A stretch of DNA of 64,000 bases from Gordionus sp. m RMFG-2023 (lineage: Eukaryota; Nematomorpha; Gordioida; Chordodea; Parachordodidae), in the NCBI RefSeq assembly GCF_954871325.1, contig NC_088779.1, forward strand, positions 15,812,846 through 15,876,845, written 5' to 3'. Every line of letters starts with the position of its first letter. Within the stretch, counting starts at the first letter, position 1. The translations under genes were made by a program, and so were the position numbers. The notes beneath the pieces are model-generated. The model worked only from the letters and a program-made list of their open reading frames with translations. It was not told where the DNA came from and did no database searches. Positions 42,061-53,739 of this stretch are shown one piece after another.

Positions 42061-42644
42061 GTTATCAATAATATTTTAACAAAGAATTTTGATATGGGTC
42101 TTAAGTAAAAGTTAATTTAAATATATTTTTAATCAAAAGATAGTATTCACTTAGCATTAATGGATTGAACTTGGCCTACCTAAAGGAGAGGGGAGGGGGG
42201 GGGGATAAAAAGTATAAAAATTGGATATGGTTTTTAAATAAAAGTTAACATCAATCGTAAGAGAACGAATAAAATTCTCATTACCCGTCATTTTTGACAG
42301 GCTTTCTACTAGTAACATCATAAATAGGACAGAGATTTGTCATTTATTATAGGTCCTTTCTTCACAAGAACCGTTTTATAAATAATTGGATCATATATCA
42401 AATGATCTCTTTCCTCATTCCTGTTTTCGCTTCAATAAGGGTTTGAAGTTCCTGGAGGTAAAGAAATTTTCGCTAATCTTGCCTAATTATTGCTTATATC
42501 ATTTCCCATGACATAGTTTTAAAATTCAAATTCATTAATGTTTTAAATACCATATGATAACACTCTTCTGTAATAAAAATCTAAATACATAACATACCTA
42601 TTTAATCACTAAATTTTCCAAAAATTTAGAAAAATCTCAATAGC

Positions 42645-42850
42645 GCACACAACAGGGAGATCCCCTACCCCGCCTTTTTTGTATTAGAATCCACAAAATA
42701 ATTACGAATATTAATCTACCTCTAATCTCATTATATATTCCTGGTATCTAGATGATGGTATTGTTGTTGGCAATTATCATACCTGTCTATTCCATCGAGA
42801 AACTCACATATTACTTGAGTACAAAAAATCTACAAAAATGATTTTTGAGC
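42645..42850 (+). pseudogene. LINE reverse transcriptase fragment with YLDDG box
   Basis: The plus strand reads GDPLPRLFCIRIHKIITNIN and LISLYIPWYLDDGIVVGNYH. These are RT motifs B ('QGDPLgpllF...l') and C, with the catalytic pair in YLDDG. This spelling belongs to the same LINE family as the C-terminal domains at 32.5-35.3 kb and 58.2 kb. It lies directly after the Helitron 3' end. Confidence 0.7.
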
Positions 42851-43660
42851 AAGATCTCACTCAAAAATTTGAAAAGATCTTTGCAGATCGTGAAATTTTA
42901 TCTATTATTAAAATTTTGAGCAACGATTTTCAAATATCGATATCTTTAATGATCTTAAAATGAAGGTTTTTTATTTTAAGAAAAAATTGATCAACTATAT
43001 TGAAAGATTTAAATCTTTTGAAGAACACAAAACTTGAAGATTTTTTATTAAAAAAATATTATAACAGCAATTTTGAAAGATCGAGATCCTAGAAGATTTT
43101 TTATTTAAAAATAATTTTGATCAACGATCTCAACTTACAATATATTATAGTAAATTATTATTTTTATAAAAAAAAATTTGGAGTAAATGGTTTAAATGTG
43201 AAAGATAAAATATATAAATTGTCAGCATTAAAATTTCAAGTGAAAATATATCACAAATAAGTAACAATTATCATATTTGTTGTAAGTATATATATATATT
43301 TGTCTTGAAATTTGAGTACATCGTCGTATTACTTTTAATTTTGTATATTCATTGTCAAATTTTTGTTAATTTAGCAAGTCATTATTACTATAAAAATTAA
43401 TATTTTTATTAGGAAAGATTATTAATCTAATGGTATAAAAGAGGGAAAAAAAGAAGAAAAAGATTATTGAAATTATTTTATTTTAGGGGGATTTTAATTA
43501 TTTGTTTTGTGTTTGTGAATTGAATAAAATAGAGCTTTGAAAATAGTGCAATTAAGTAAACAAATATATATAAGGTTAACCCCATTAATTATCATTTCAT
43601 AAAATATTAACCTCATTAAGTAGTAACATAAAATTTAGTGGCTACCCCGACGCCCAAATT
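42851..43660. repeat. AT-rich region with diverged 'gatc' repeats
   Basis: At 42850-43140 there are about six imperfect units of 45-60 bp containing 'aagatcTT…gaaagatc' and 'ttttttattt.aaaaa', an old tandem array. The remainder is A/T-rich without a gene. Confidence 0.45.
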
Positions 43661-43664
43661 GGAA

Positions 43665-43800
43665 AAAAGGTTTTAGAAAATAAGAAAAACAAATTGGGAA
43701 AAAAAGGTTTTAAATAAGAAGGAAAATCTAAAAGTATTTAAAAAAGAAGGAAAACCATGTGAAAAAAAGGTTTTAAAAAAGAAGGAAAACCAGGTTGGGA
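43665..43800. repeat. Tandem repeat of gaaaaaaaggttttaaa / aagaaggaaaacc
   Basis: Three to four imperfect copies of a 35-60-bp unit. A Phe-rich minus-strand frame across it is not a gene. Confidence 0.7.
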
Positions 43801-45703
43801 AAATGAATGTCAGGCCTAGAAATATAATAAAAAGAGGTGGATGTATATGTGCATCTTTTACAATATTACAAATAGTTAAAAACTTTATATTAAAAGTATT
43901 AATCACATTTTTGTAAGGTAAAATGAAAACTTTTAAATTTATTAAGTTCTGGGAGATACAATATAATATTTTGGGGGCATTGGTCATATTAGTAATATAG
44001 ATGTATATTTTGATTTGGAGAAGAAGAGTTAAGAAAAGTCGTATCGTAAGGATAAAGGGGCAGACTTTAAAAATAGAGGGACATAATGGGGAGGAAGATG
44101 TTATGGGAATAACGTGACTGCCGGCCCAGAAATTAATATGTGGACGGATAGTGATGTAGACAAATTAACAAGTAAGCCTGAAAGGAGGGATTCAGATACA
44201 TCAGAGGTTGGGGCCGTATAGGGGACCAAAAGAGATTTCTCAGGGGAGGAGGAAATAAGACCAAGCTTTGATTCTAGAATGAGGGGGAGGATGAATTGTT
44301 ATAATTGCGGAAAACAAGGACATATGGTCAGGGAATGCGGGAGGCAAAATGTTTCTAATGTGGAAAGTTTTTTCATATAGCCCCGTATTGTCCTGTTAAA
44401 CAAGAGAAATTACGAGCCAGCTTTGGAAGATTTGGTCATAAAAAGGAGGAATGTAGTACGGGAAATTAAAATACCATAGGTGTGCAAACTATTGAAATGC
44501 AAGGATTGATGGGATAGTGATACAGGGCATGGAAGAGAGGGACGTTGGAGAGCAGAGCATTGGAGAGCAAACAGCGGAATATTTTAGACGTCGAGAACTG
44601 GGACATGTGGCAAGAGATTGTGGTAATTGGTGACTATATGATGGTTAAATAAATGCGACACGGGTCCAGGCGAGTCGATTATTTGAGACAAATGGGATAT
44701 ATTCCCGGAGCAAAATAAATTTAATTGGAAGTGAAAAGATGATAGAAGAAGATGTAGTACATGATCCTTGTCAGAGAATGATGATAGATTTCAATGGGAA
44801 TATGGTACCTATACTATTAGACACGGGGGGTGGCTATTTCGGTGATGAGTTACGATATATATAGGAGTATTTGTCCCGATGAAGTGATAGCAAATGAGGT
44901 CTTGAGAATACGGCAGTTTGATGGATCACAAGTGGCAGTAATGGGAAGAGTTGAAATAAATGAGGGAAGGAGGAGTAGAGGTATTAAATTTATGGATTAT
45001 TAATAGAGTAAGGGGTGGGACTAGATCAAACGAATTGGCCAATGGTATAGTTTTGAGGGGTAATTTCATCGTGGGAAGTGTTTGTGCTAATGACTAGTGA
45101 GGATATATATGATAGTGGGACATAAGACAATGTGAGAATATTGCCGGAAATTGAGAATATCCTCAATCGGGAGAGGGAAGGAGCTGAGAAGAGAAGAGGG
45201 GAAATTATAGGGAATACCCGAGATAGGGGATATGGGTTAGAGATGAGGAGATGGAAAGGAATAATCCGAGTAGAGAAATTGGGGAAAATTGGAGAGGAGG
45301 AATTTAAAGAAATAATTCTATGAGATAAATCGGGGCGAATAATTTTAGGGAGGAAATCGAAGAGGATAATCATAGGAGAGAAGTGGGGAGGAGTTGCAAG
45401 GGAGAATTAGGGGCTGAAGGTTATGATTATTGGAGTAAGGAAGAAGGTAAGAAAAGGGAGGCCGATATCCAGGATACCACCGATCGATCAAGGGTATATG
45501 ATGAAACAAAGAACCGGGAAATTGAGTTGCAGCGTAATAATGGGAATATAGTGGGAAGAGAATGGAAAAGGAGAGTCAGTGTGAATAAGGGGAATTTCGG
45601 AATAATAGAGTAGAATTGGAAGTAATCCGGATGCAAGAGGGAGTACGGAAATTGGTGGATATTTATCACTTTAATGAAGAGTTGGGCTATCTGAAGGTAT
45701 GAA

Positions 45704-46220
45704 GTGGATATCAAATCAAAGGGGGGATGTGTACCAAAATTTTTTGCTTTACGGCGAGTACCGTTTGAATGGAGGAAGGAAATGGAAATGGAATTGAATC
45801 AATGGGTACAAAAGGGCATCGTATGTGCTGTGGAATATAGTGAATGGACGACACCGCTGGTTTCCATGAAAAAAGCTAATGGTCAACTCCGTCTATGTGC
45901 TGATTTTCGGATAACGTTAAATCCATGGGTAATGGAGGTCAAATATCCGTCACCAAGAATTGAGGAAATATTGGCCAATTTAAAAGGAAGTATATATTTT
46001 TCAAAGGTTGATTTTTCCAATGCGTACTTACAGTTGCGTATGAAACCGAAGTTAAGAAGACTATTAACGATTACTACTCCAAAGAGGTTGTTTGCGTTTT
46101 GTAGATTACCCTTTGGACTAAGTGTATCAGCTCTATCTTTCAGCGAACTATGACAGCGGTTTTTCAGGGAATGGTAGGCGTATTCTGTTATATGGATGAT
46201 GTATTAACTCCAGAATAACA
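45704..46220 (+). pseudogene. Gypsy fossil A: reverse transcriptase region
   Basis: Recognisable RT sequence including VSMKKANGQLRLCADFR, VKYPSPRIEEILANL, YFSKVDFSNAYLQL, FCRLPFGLS and the YMDD active-site box just downstream. These are the standard Gypsy RT blocks. It is the best preserved part of the fossil, and the MITE insertion follows directly. Confidence 0.88.
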
Positions 46221-46223
46221 TGA

Positions 46224-46786
46224 CAGCGTCTACATAAATAGGAGGGGGAGGGGAGTAGGAACAGTTTGCATCCTTTTTTGAGGGGGGTAGGCAGCTTTAA
46301 TGGGGGTAGGATAAATTATTTGGGGGGTTATCTAATAAATTTTGAGATCAAATAGGACAAAATTTAATACTTTTATTATAGACATATTATGAGCAATTCA
46401 TCAACCAAATCTATATATTGCAAACAATCATAAGCATTATTTTTCAAATAAAACTTTCTGCTATCCTTTCAAATGTAATTTAAAAGGTTTAGACATTTTC
46501 AGCAAGCTCATAATGTTATAATAATAAATTCATTGTAAATGATGGGGGTTTTAATTGAATTTATTATCTAAAAATAACTCCTTTATATTCACAAAATGTC
46601 GATAGTTGGTAGTAGAGATAAAATAATTTAAGTTATTTCCTTTAAATTTTCTGAAAGAGTATCATTATGATTATAAAGGTGAAATTAAAAATAGGGAAAC
46701 ATCACCGCAGAAGGAGGTGAATATTTTTAGGGGGGTAGTAGGAAAGGGGGTTTGCATTCAGTGAAAATCCTGTCATGTAGATGCTA
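46224..46786. mobile_element. hAT MITE, CAGCGTCTACATG family, nested in Gypsy fossil A
   Basis: 563 bp, opposite orientation to the copy at 20275-20822 and alignable over its whole length. Ends CAGCGTCTACAT and CATGTAGATGCTA; flanks TAACATGA (46216-46223) and CAACATGG (46787-46794) agree at 6 of 8 positions. The G-rich subterminal blocks (ggaggggaggggagtagg, tgggggtagg) are the complement of the C tracts in the other copy. Confidence 0.88.
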
Positions 46787-48165
46787 CAACATGGACAAAG
46801 CTTGGAAGAGGTGTTCAGAAGAATTTAAAAAAGGGGTTTCGAGCAAGTGCCGGAAAAAGTGTGTTAGGAGTGACGGAGTTCGTATATTTGGGGCATAGAA
46901 TTACGGGAAAGGAGGTGAGACCGTTGGATAACGGGAATTGAAAATGTGTTGAGGCCTGGTAATAAAGTAGAGGTGTAGGCCTTTTTGGGAATGGTGAATT
47001 ACTATCACCGATTTGTAGAGGGATTCGCCTAGATAGGGGTGCCCTTTTTATACTCTGCTAAAGAAATAGAAAAAGTTTGATTGGAAGATGAACAGGACAA
47101 TGCGTTTAAAAAGTTAAAATCTAGAATCGGAAGGAAACCCATTCTTATGTGCTTTAATAACGATTTGGAGGTTGTGTTGGCCGTGGATGTCTCTATTAAG
47201 TAGGTGGGGCGTTGTTGCATTGTATAGATGAAATAGAAAGACCGGTTTTGTTATTCTCAAGAATATTTAGAGCAGATGAAACAAAGTATTCAGTGATCGA
47301 AAAGGAGGCGTTCGCTGTTATATTAGGACGAAATGTCGCGAGTCTATGATTGGACATAGATTTGTTATTTATACCTATCACAAGCTACTGGTGTATCTGT
47401 TTCGAAAGGATAATAAGGAGCTAATGTTACTACCAAGATTACAAAGATGGCTATTACTTGTGGGAAGTTGATGTATAGGTGAAATATCGACGGGAAAGAA
47501 AAAATTATTTACCGGATGTTCTTTCTAGATGTGGGGCTGGAGAGGATGGAGAAGAGAGGGAGCCGAAGGATGTAGAGGAAGAGAAGGAACAGGGACTATT
47601 TAGAGTGATGGTCAAAATAGCCAAAGGAGAATCGGTAACATGGGAAGAACTTAAAAGGGCAACCTTAAAGGATCGTGAATTGACCCGAATCAAAGCATGC
47701 ATAAAGGGTCGAAAACCTTGGTGAGACATAAAATTTTAAGATATATAGAGAAAGAATTGGCTCTAGTGGACGAATGTGGCACCAAGGAGTCGAGGTATAG
47801 TACCGTTCAAATTAAGGGATGGATGATTCATGCGGGACATCAGGGGGTAGAAAATGAAACAGTGGGGTCGAGAATATGTGTGGTGGCCGGGAATGAATAA
47901 AGAAATCGAGGATATAAACAGAAGCTGTGAGATGTGTAACTGGGCCACGATGCCTCACAGAGACAAGAAGAGTGTGTGGCTAAAGGCTACACAGCCGTAG
48001 GAGCATATCCACATCGACATTTTTGACTTCGAAGGTCAGATATATATACTCCTGATAGATGAGTACTCAAAATGGGTGGAGTACGAGGCAGTAAGGGGGT
48101 TAACCAATATTTTTACGCTTTTTAGAATTTATCCTATCTTAGGTTTTATTCCTCTAATTTCATAT

Positions 48166-48859
48166 TAACACAAAATGGTTAAAATAAAATTGAACATAAC
48201 TATATTTTAATTGAATAAAATATGGCAATTTTGACAGCTATTCATCACTTTCAATATAAACTAATCAATGCAATATCGGAATATAAAAAAATACATAAAA
48301 AATATCACATTTTGAATGTGCCCATTTTAATAAGCACATCGCACATCCCTTTGCGACTATTCATAAGATTTTATCCCATCATAAAATATTTATTATTTTT
48401 ATTTAATGCATAAAATATCTTTTTATATGTTGCAAAAGTTCATATTTAAAAATAATCTTTTTACAGCTTAAATCAGATAGAACATTTAAACCGTTTTACC
48501 CATAGCAACTTTACCCTGAGATTATATATTATATAAATCGTTATTGCGTGACAGCTACAAACTTCCAATAAACTTTTTTATAACCATAATTTATTTATGG
48601 AACATATATACAAGTTTTTAAATTCTGATCTTATATATTTTGCTAAATACAAAAAAACTAGATGGTTTTTATAATTTCTGAGTAAAAAACGGTTTTTTGG
48701 CAAAATATGTCAAACCGGAAAGTTCTTCAAAGGATGAACATAGTTATGAAATAAGATAAAAATATACATCTTCAAACTAAATTTAAAGTTTGCTCATGGA
48801 TAAGAAGTTATTCGAGTTAACATTGCTACCCCGTCAATAGTTTTACCCCGGTCTCCCAT
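48166..48859. mobile_element. Pogo-related repeat, ending ACCCCGGTCTCCC
   Basis: The right end reads gttttaccccggtctcccaTA, matching the 3' terminus of the pogo-like elements (ATAACCCCGGTCTCCCC). The left part (48166-48390: atggttaaaataaaattgaa … aaatatcacattt) recurs at 49704-49930. The left terminus is uncertain. No transposase remnants are visible. Confidence 0.5.
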
Positions 48860-49703
48860 ATAAGGTTTTTTATGTGGGATGAATTAGAAAATTATTAAAT
48901 GCTAGTTGGCATAGAGGTGGGCGTGGGCCGTAAAATTACGTGTGACACGATGGGTCACAGCGTGAGTGTGGATAAATTAAATTATTAGGTGTTACGGGCC
49001 TTCCCATAATATTTGCCATGTGTGATTACGGAAATTTTAAAATTATCTTTTTATGATTATAAACTTGTAATTTTATAATTATTATATATATTTTCTAATT
49101 TAATTCAGTTCTTTTTGAAAACAAAAAACTTCACATTCTATAAACAAAAATTTTCCGCCTTATAAAATTTAAATTGAATTAAAGAAAATCAACTCTCCTT
49201 CAGCAATGGGAATTTAGGAATAATTTTAAATATTTCATTTATCTTGATATACTAATCATTTGCACTCAAATTATAATTAGAATTTATAGGAAGATTAAAT
49301 TAACTTATTGTTTAAATTTTCTCATATTTACCTATAAAATACTCAATTATAATTAATTATTGTATAGATGACAATAATTTTTTTATATTTAGATTAACAA
49401 AAAAAAATATGTACATTTAAATATTAATTTGTTTTTTCTTTTATATCACTTGATTTTATTTTTTAGGTTTTTCCATTACCTCTCAATTGTTTGAGTATTA
49501 AAAGGTCTGACCTTAATACAAATTTTTTTGATTGATTTACCACATAATAATCATAATAAATATATTTGGTGCAATTAGAGTCTTATGCAAGGTTAAATGT
49601 CTTTGACCAAATTTACCCTAACTACCATATAGCCCTATCTAACTTACAAAATAAATTGCAGTTCTCTACATATAATATTTTAGAAGCTTTGATTAATTAT
49701 GTT
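48860..49703. other. AT-rich spacer with one short GC-rich island
   Basis: No gene. At about 48907-48965 a GC-richer block (ggtgggcgtgggccg, gacacgatgggtcacagcg) stands out and may be the end of another hAT element, without a partner. Confidence 0.35.
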
Positions 49704-49930
49704 ACAGGGTAAAATGGTTAAACACTAGCATATAGTGGTTAAAATAAAATTCGACACAATAAATATTATTCATTTTGGCAATTTATTATTTTTAATTATA
49801 ATCTAATCTATACAATAAGGACATGTAAATAAATTATAAAAATTATCACATTAAATACCCATTTTGGGATCATACATTTTCACCATTGCGAATATTTTTA
49901 AATTCTTTATTAGGGATATTTTTCGTTGAA
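49704..49930. repeat. Second copy of the repeat at 48166-48390
   Basis: Starts acagggtaaaatggttaaac and follows the same order of short blocks (ggttaaaataaaatt, ggcaatttt, tataatctaatc, atcacatt, cccattttg). Direct orientation, strongly diverged, 1.5 kb apart. Confidence 0.6.
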
Positions 49931-50908
49931 AATATTTTTGGGGTTCTAGATAGAAAATTTTCTCCATAGTTGTTCAAATTAAACTAAAATAATATTTAAG
50001 TTATTTATATACAAATTAAAAAATATTTTTTTAAATTTTTACTTAAGAAATAAATTAATTATATTCTCCTATCTCCTATCCCAAAAAACAATTTTTTAAT
50101 TTTATAAATATTGCGAGCAGTGATTAGAATCAACTGTGGGCCTCTATTTAGCTGAAAAGGGGTGGTCTATATCCAAATATATTAAATTTCAAAAATACAA
50201 ATAAATGTTTTTCATAGTAAATTTCATATTAAATATCACATTTATATTTCGCAAGAAAAATTGATATGTAAGTTACAAGTTATCTAAGTTACTCTGAACT
50301 ATTACTAAAAAAAATTGGACCGCGAGTTGGCTAGGCGTCAGCAAGTCAACTTGGTAGTCGGTTCAGTCAGGAGTGGGCTAACCCGTCTCTCACTATCATT
50401 ATCAGAAAAATTGTTTTTATAAATTTTGTTAAAAATCAAATATGATAATATAATTGAAATTTTTATACTTTTTAATTGACTTACTTTTTCTTGAGTTTGA
50501 ATAAAAATTGAATAAAGTTTCTTATATCATATTATTTTATGTTTGACTGCCTTAAAGTTATTGAAATACTAATAAAGTCATATGTAAACCAAATAATATT
50601 GTTAAATTTGTATTTTCCCTATTTTGTGAAAAAAGCTCAAAATAAAATCATTTGGATAAGAAGGGCCAATTAAATTATTTATTATGACAATATGATAATT
50701 TTTATCTTAAATCTTATTTGAATATTATATTATTATAAATTAAAATGCTCCGTGAATAAGTTGGTTGAGAATGAGCTATTCAAATTTTAGATAATTATCG
50801 TTTTTGCTAAAATTTATATTTTTATTTCACGCGTATTTTTAAAACTGGAAAAGTTTATTATACCTATTATATTCATAACTATTAAAAATATTGCAAGGTT
50901 ATATTTAA
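49931..50908. other. AT-rich spacer
   Basis: No gene. A GC-rich block at 50318-50390 (accgcgagttggctaggcg, gtcggttcagtcaggag) looks like a transposon end but has no partner. Confidence 0.35.
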
Positions 50909-51208
50909 ATGGAGAAAAATAGCTTTATGGGATTGATAGATTTAATCAAAATTTGTTGGATACCTATTCTTTATATCTCATCCTTGTCATTATTTTTTAT
51001 ATTTTGTTGCTTACAATTGTGGTCAAGATTGATAGAAGAAATCTCCATATTATATATAGATATTTGCAGCTCTTATTTCGGTCATGTTTATGAAGATTGG
51101 CTGATAAAAACCATTTATTCTTTTAAAAGATTTAAAATGATGAAATATATATATTTTAACTGCAATAATATTATGGAAAAATATAAATTATATAGAGAAA
51201 AAAAGTAA
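50909..51208 (+). CDS. Candidate small membrane protein, 99 codons, family unknown
   Basis: ATG at 50909 opens MEKNSFMGLIDLIKICWIPI, continues LYISSLSLFFIFCCLQLW (a convincing membrane-spanning helix at about residues 15-41), then SRLIEEISILYIDICSSYFG, HVYEDWLIKTIYSFKRFKMM and ends KYKLYREKK. After the helix the chain is mixed and basic at the C-terminus, like a single-pass protein with a cytoplasmic tail. Cys, Trp, Gly and His are used more than in chance frames here. There are no splice sites that would extend it clearly. No family recognised; a chance frame cannot be excluded. Confidence 0.33.
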   Translation: MEKNSFMGLIDLIKICWIPILYISSLSLFFIFCCLQLWSRLIEEISILYIDICSSYFGHVYEDWLIKTIYSFKRFKMMKYIYFNCNNIMEKYKLYREKK

Positions 51209-52045
51209 AATTTTTAATATACATAATATTTATTATAAGTTGCTCTTCTATTAGGCAAACAAAATCGAATACTTCAGATGTCAAAACTAAATAGTATCAA
51301 CTCGTTATACATATTAATTTTATATAACCTTGTATAATAATGATTGTAATCAAATGTAAAAAACGTGTTAAAATATATTATTATAATTTTTACACTAAAC
51401 TATAATATATTCCCAATGGATTTTTGAATAATAGCAATTTCGAAACTTTTAAAATTCTTTTTTTAGTAAACATACTGTCATAGAATTCATGTTGCTAATA
51501 AAAGTTAACGCTAAGCATATTATTGGTATAGAAACTTAATGATTGAACTGATATTGTGTAGTCTAAAAATTTAAATACAATTAAAAAAAAAATTATTATC
51601 ACACACTAAATAAGTTTTAAAGATTTTTTTTAGTTTGGAAATTGCAAAAATATATAAAATAATTTCAATTTATGTTTATCTAATACTTTAAAATTATACT
51701 TTTTATAGTTTCTTGATTTAATGATACTTTTATTTTAAAATTCATATCTTTTGTTGTACTATTTGATGAAAAATAGAAATAACTATTATTAAGCACACTC
51801 ATTTACATCAAAAGTTCATAAAGATAATAGTTTAAGTAATTTAGATAAGGTTATTTTTAAAAAAAGTACACCTTGCCTTTAAGACCAATTTTGTATGATC
51901 AAATACAATTTATAAGGCACAAATTATTTTTGAAAAACAAATATTGGTAACTCACTAAAATTAGGAAAAATTTTTAAAATTTTTTTTAAAATACTTTAAA
52001 AAAAATTTATTATTAAAAAATACTAATTATACGATTGTGCGGATA
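51209..52045. other. AT-rich spacer
   Basis: No gene or repeat recognised. Confidence 0.4.
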
Positions 52046-52049
52046 TTGG

Positions 52050-52325
52050 TGGAAATATTTTTTTGTGTAAATTTTCACAATTCATTAATTTTACAATTAT
52101 TTAAAAATTTTAAAAAGGCGTGTATATGCTACTAAGTTAGGACTATTAAATCAAATACTAGATAATTAATCAATTTATTTGAATAAATTTTTTTGGGAAA
52201 ATTTTCATAATTCTTTAATTTTACAATAAAAACGGAATATATTTAAATATTTTAAAAAGCGTGTGCTATGATGCTACTAAGTTATCTATTAAATCAAATA
52301 CTAGATTAATAATTTATTTAGATAA
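52050..52325. repeat. Tandem duplication of ~135 bp
   Basis: Two adjacent units contain, in the same order, aaattttcacaattcattaa, ttaaaaattttaaaaaggcg, tgctactaagtta and ctattaaatcaaatactaga. Diverged by several indels. Confidence 0.8.
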
Positions 52326-52348
52326 ACATAATATATAAAAATGATAAT

Positions 52349-53705
52349 TTTTTTTACGTTTTAGGTTCCAAAAATATTTTTTTTGTCTCGAAAACATTCA
52401 GAGGGAAAAGACTAACATCTTAAACGTAATTTTTAATATTATTATATAATTGTAGGGGAGACCGGGGATAGTGTGTTCCCGCGATAGGTATTTCCTTCTC
52501 GAATAATTTAAAAATTAATAAAAAGTTTTGAAATTTAAGCCCAAATATGTATTTCAATAAGGTGTTATGTAGATCCAAAAATGTTTCGGACAAAATTGCT
52601 CATGAAAAATTTTAAATGCAAATTTAAATTTCAACATACCCAAAGTAACTTTTTAAAATTTTACATTTTCATTAATAACTCTTTATAAACGTTTTGGACT
52701 TAATATTAATCTAAAGGATATCTAAATATATATTTTATCATATATAAAAATATTGACACAATTTATGGTAATTTAATATCTTAAAATTATATTTTAATTA
52801 ATTGTGAAGACCTAGGGCAGGCTTTGGCGGGGTGGGATTAAATAAAAAAAATCCAACTAAATTTATAAAAACATTAGAAGCCACTAGTTTGTCTAAGACC
52901 ACTAGTGACAATATGAATATGATTGAAATATTTTTTGTAATTATATGACAGATTTAAGTGACAACAATTACTTCTGGGTGATATATGTGATATAGAGGAA
53001 CCCTATTAAATTTAACATATTTGACAATTTATTTTTATTTATTTACTTAGAATCAACACTTTTATATAAAAATTTTTTCAAAAACCTAAGAATAAAGAAG
53101 CGCTATGACACGTAACGTGAAAGGATAATAGCTACCCCGGGTGTTTTTCATAAAATTTAAATTTTCATTTTTTTAAATTTCTCATTAATTAAAAACTAAA
53201 TGATTTTTTTCTTAAATATTAATTTCTACCGTAGAGATATATGTAAAGAATAAAATTACGTTTAAACATTTTAGAAAAATTTCTTTGTCTATTTTTTATA
53301 ACACTTCAATTTTTTATGAAAATATAACCCCGGTCTCCCCTACTCATAATTAAATTCCTTATCTAGAAAGGCTTAGATGTATTATTTTACGTTTTCGGTT
53401 CGAAAAATATTTTTGTCGCGAAAATATTCAGAGGGAAAAGGCTAACATTTTAAACGTAATTTTAAATATTTTTGTATATTGTAATCAGAATTAGATTTCT
53501 TATCTAAAATGAGTAGATGTATTTTTTTACGTTTCCGGTTCAAAAATATATTTTTGTCGACACAACATCTTAAATGTAATTTCAAATATTTTTATATTAT
53601 TTAAATATCCTATCTGAAAATGCTTAGAGTATTTTCTACGTTTCGGTTCGAAAATATTTTTTTTGTCGGGAAAACATTCAGAGAGAAAAGGCTAACATCT
53701 TAAAC
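52349..53705. repeat. Second tandem array (~110-140-bp unit), split by a pogo-like MITE
   Basis: Four copies of a unit running ttttacgttttcggttcgaa, aatatttttgtcgcgaaaa, cattcagagggaaaaggcta, acatcttaaacgtaatttt, starting near 52351, 53385, 53525 and 53636. The first is separated from the rest by the element at 52455-53340, whose TA target is within the unit's A/T tail. Confidence 0.82.
52455..53340. mobile_element. Non-autonomous pogo-like element (MITE)
   Basis: 886 bp, GGGGAGACCGGGGATAGTGTG at the left and TATAACCCCGGTCTCCCC at the right, flanked by TA (52453-52454 and 53341-53342). Its first 250 bp and last 150 bp align with the ends of the coding element at 37375-39965; the transposase region is missing. 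So it is a deletion derivative mobilised in trans. Confidence 0.9.
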
Positions 53706-53739
53706 TTTTCGAACTTAAAACCTATAGAAATCAAAAAAA

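Larger units (their letters stand above)
36343..42312 (+). mobile_element. Helitron (5,970 bp between matching ends), heavily invaded
   Basis: The plus strand starts A|TCTATATTATAATTTTCAG at 36343 and ends with a hairpin (ACCCGTCATTTTTGACAGGC), then TTTCTACTAG|T at 42312. Both ends match the Helitron at 24896-27243. The 3' subterminal stretch (41640-42060) has the same AAGCCCAG-like degenerate repeats. Between the ends lie a hAT remnant, a pogo element, a LINE RT piece and a polypyrimidine tract; no RepHel was recognised. That both ends belong to one insertion is an inference. Confidence 0.6.
43990..48112 (+). mobile_element. Gypsy-type LTR retrotransposon fossil A
   Basis: Plus-strand remains in Gypsy order: a CCHC zinc knuckle (about 44290-44340), a protease-like region, reverse transcriptase (about 45700-46220), RNase H (about 47180-47400) and the zinc-binding and first core part of the integrase (about 47800-48112). 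LTRs were not identified and the 3' end is missing. The element is broken many times over (well above ten interruptions) and appears old. It was later hit by the hAT MITE at 46224-46786. Its base use is clearly more G/A-rich on the plus strand than the surroundings. Confidence 0.88.

Noticed and set aside
45026-45714. Minus-strand Ser/Leu/Pro-rich frames
   Set aside because: Antisense to the purine-rich coding strand of Gypsy fossil A.
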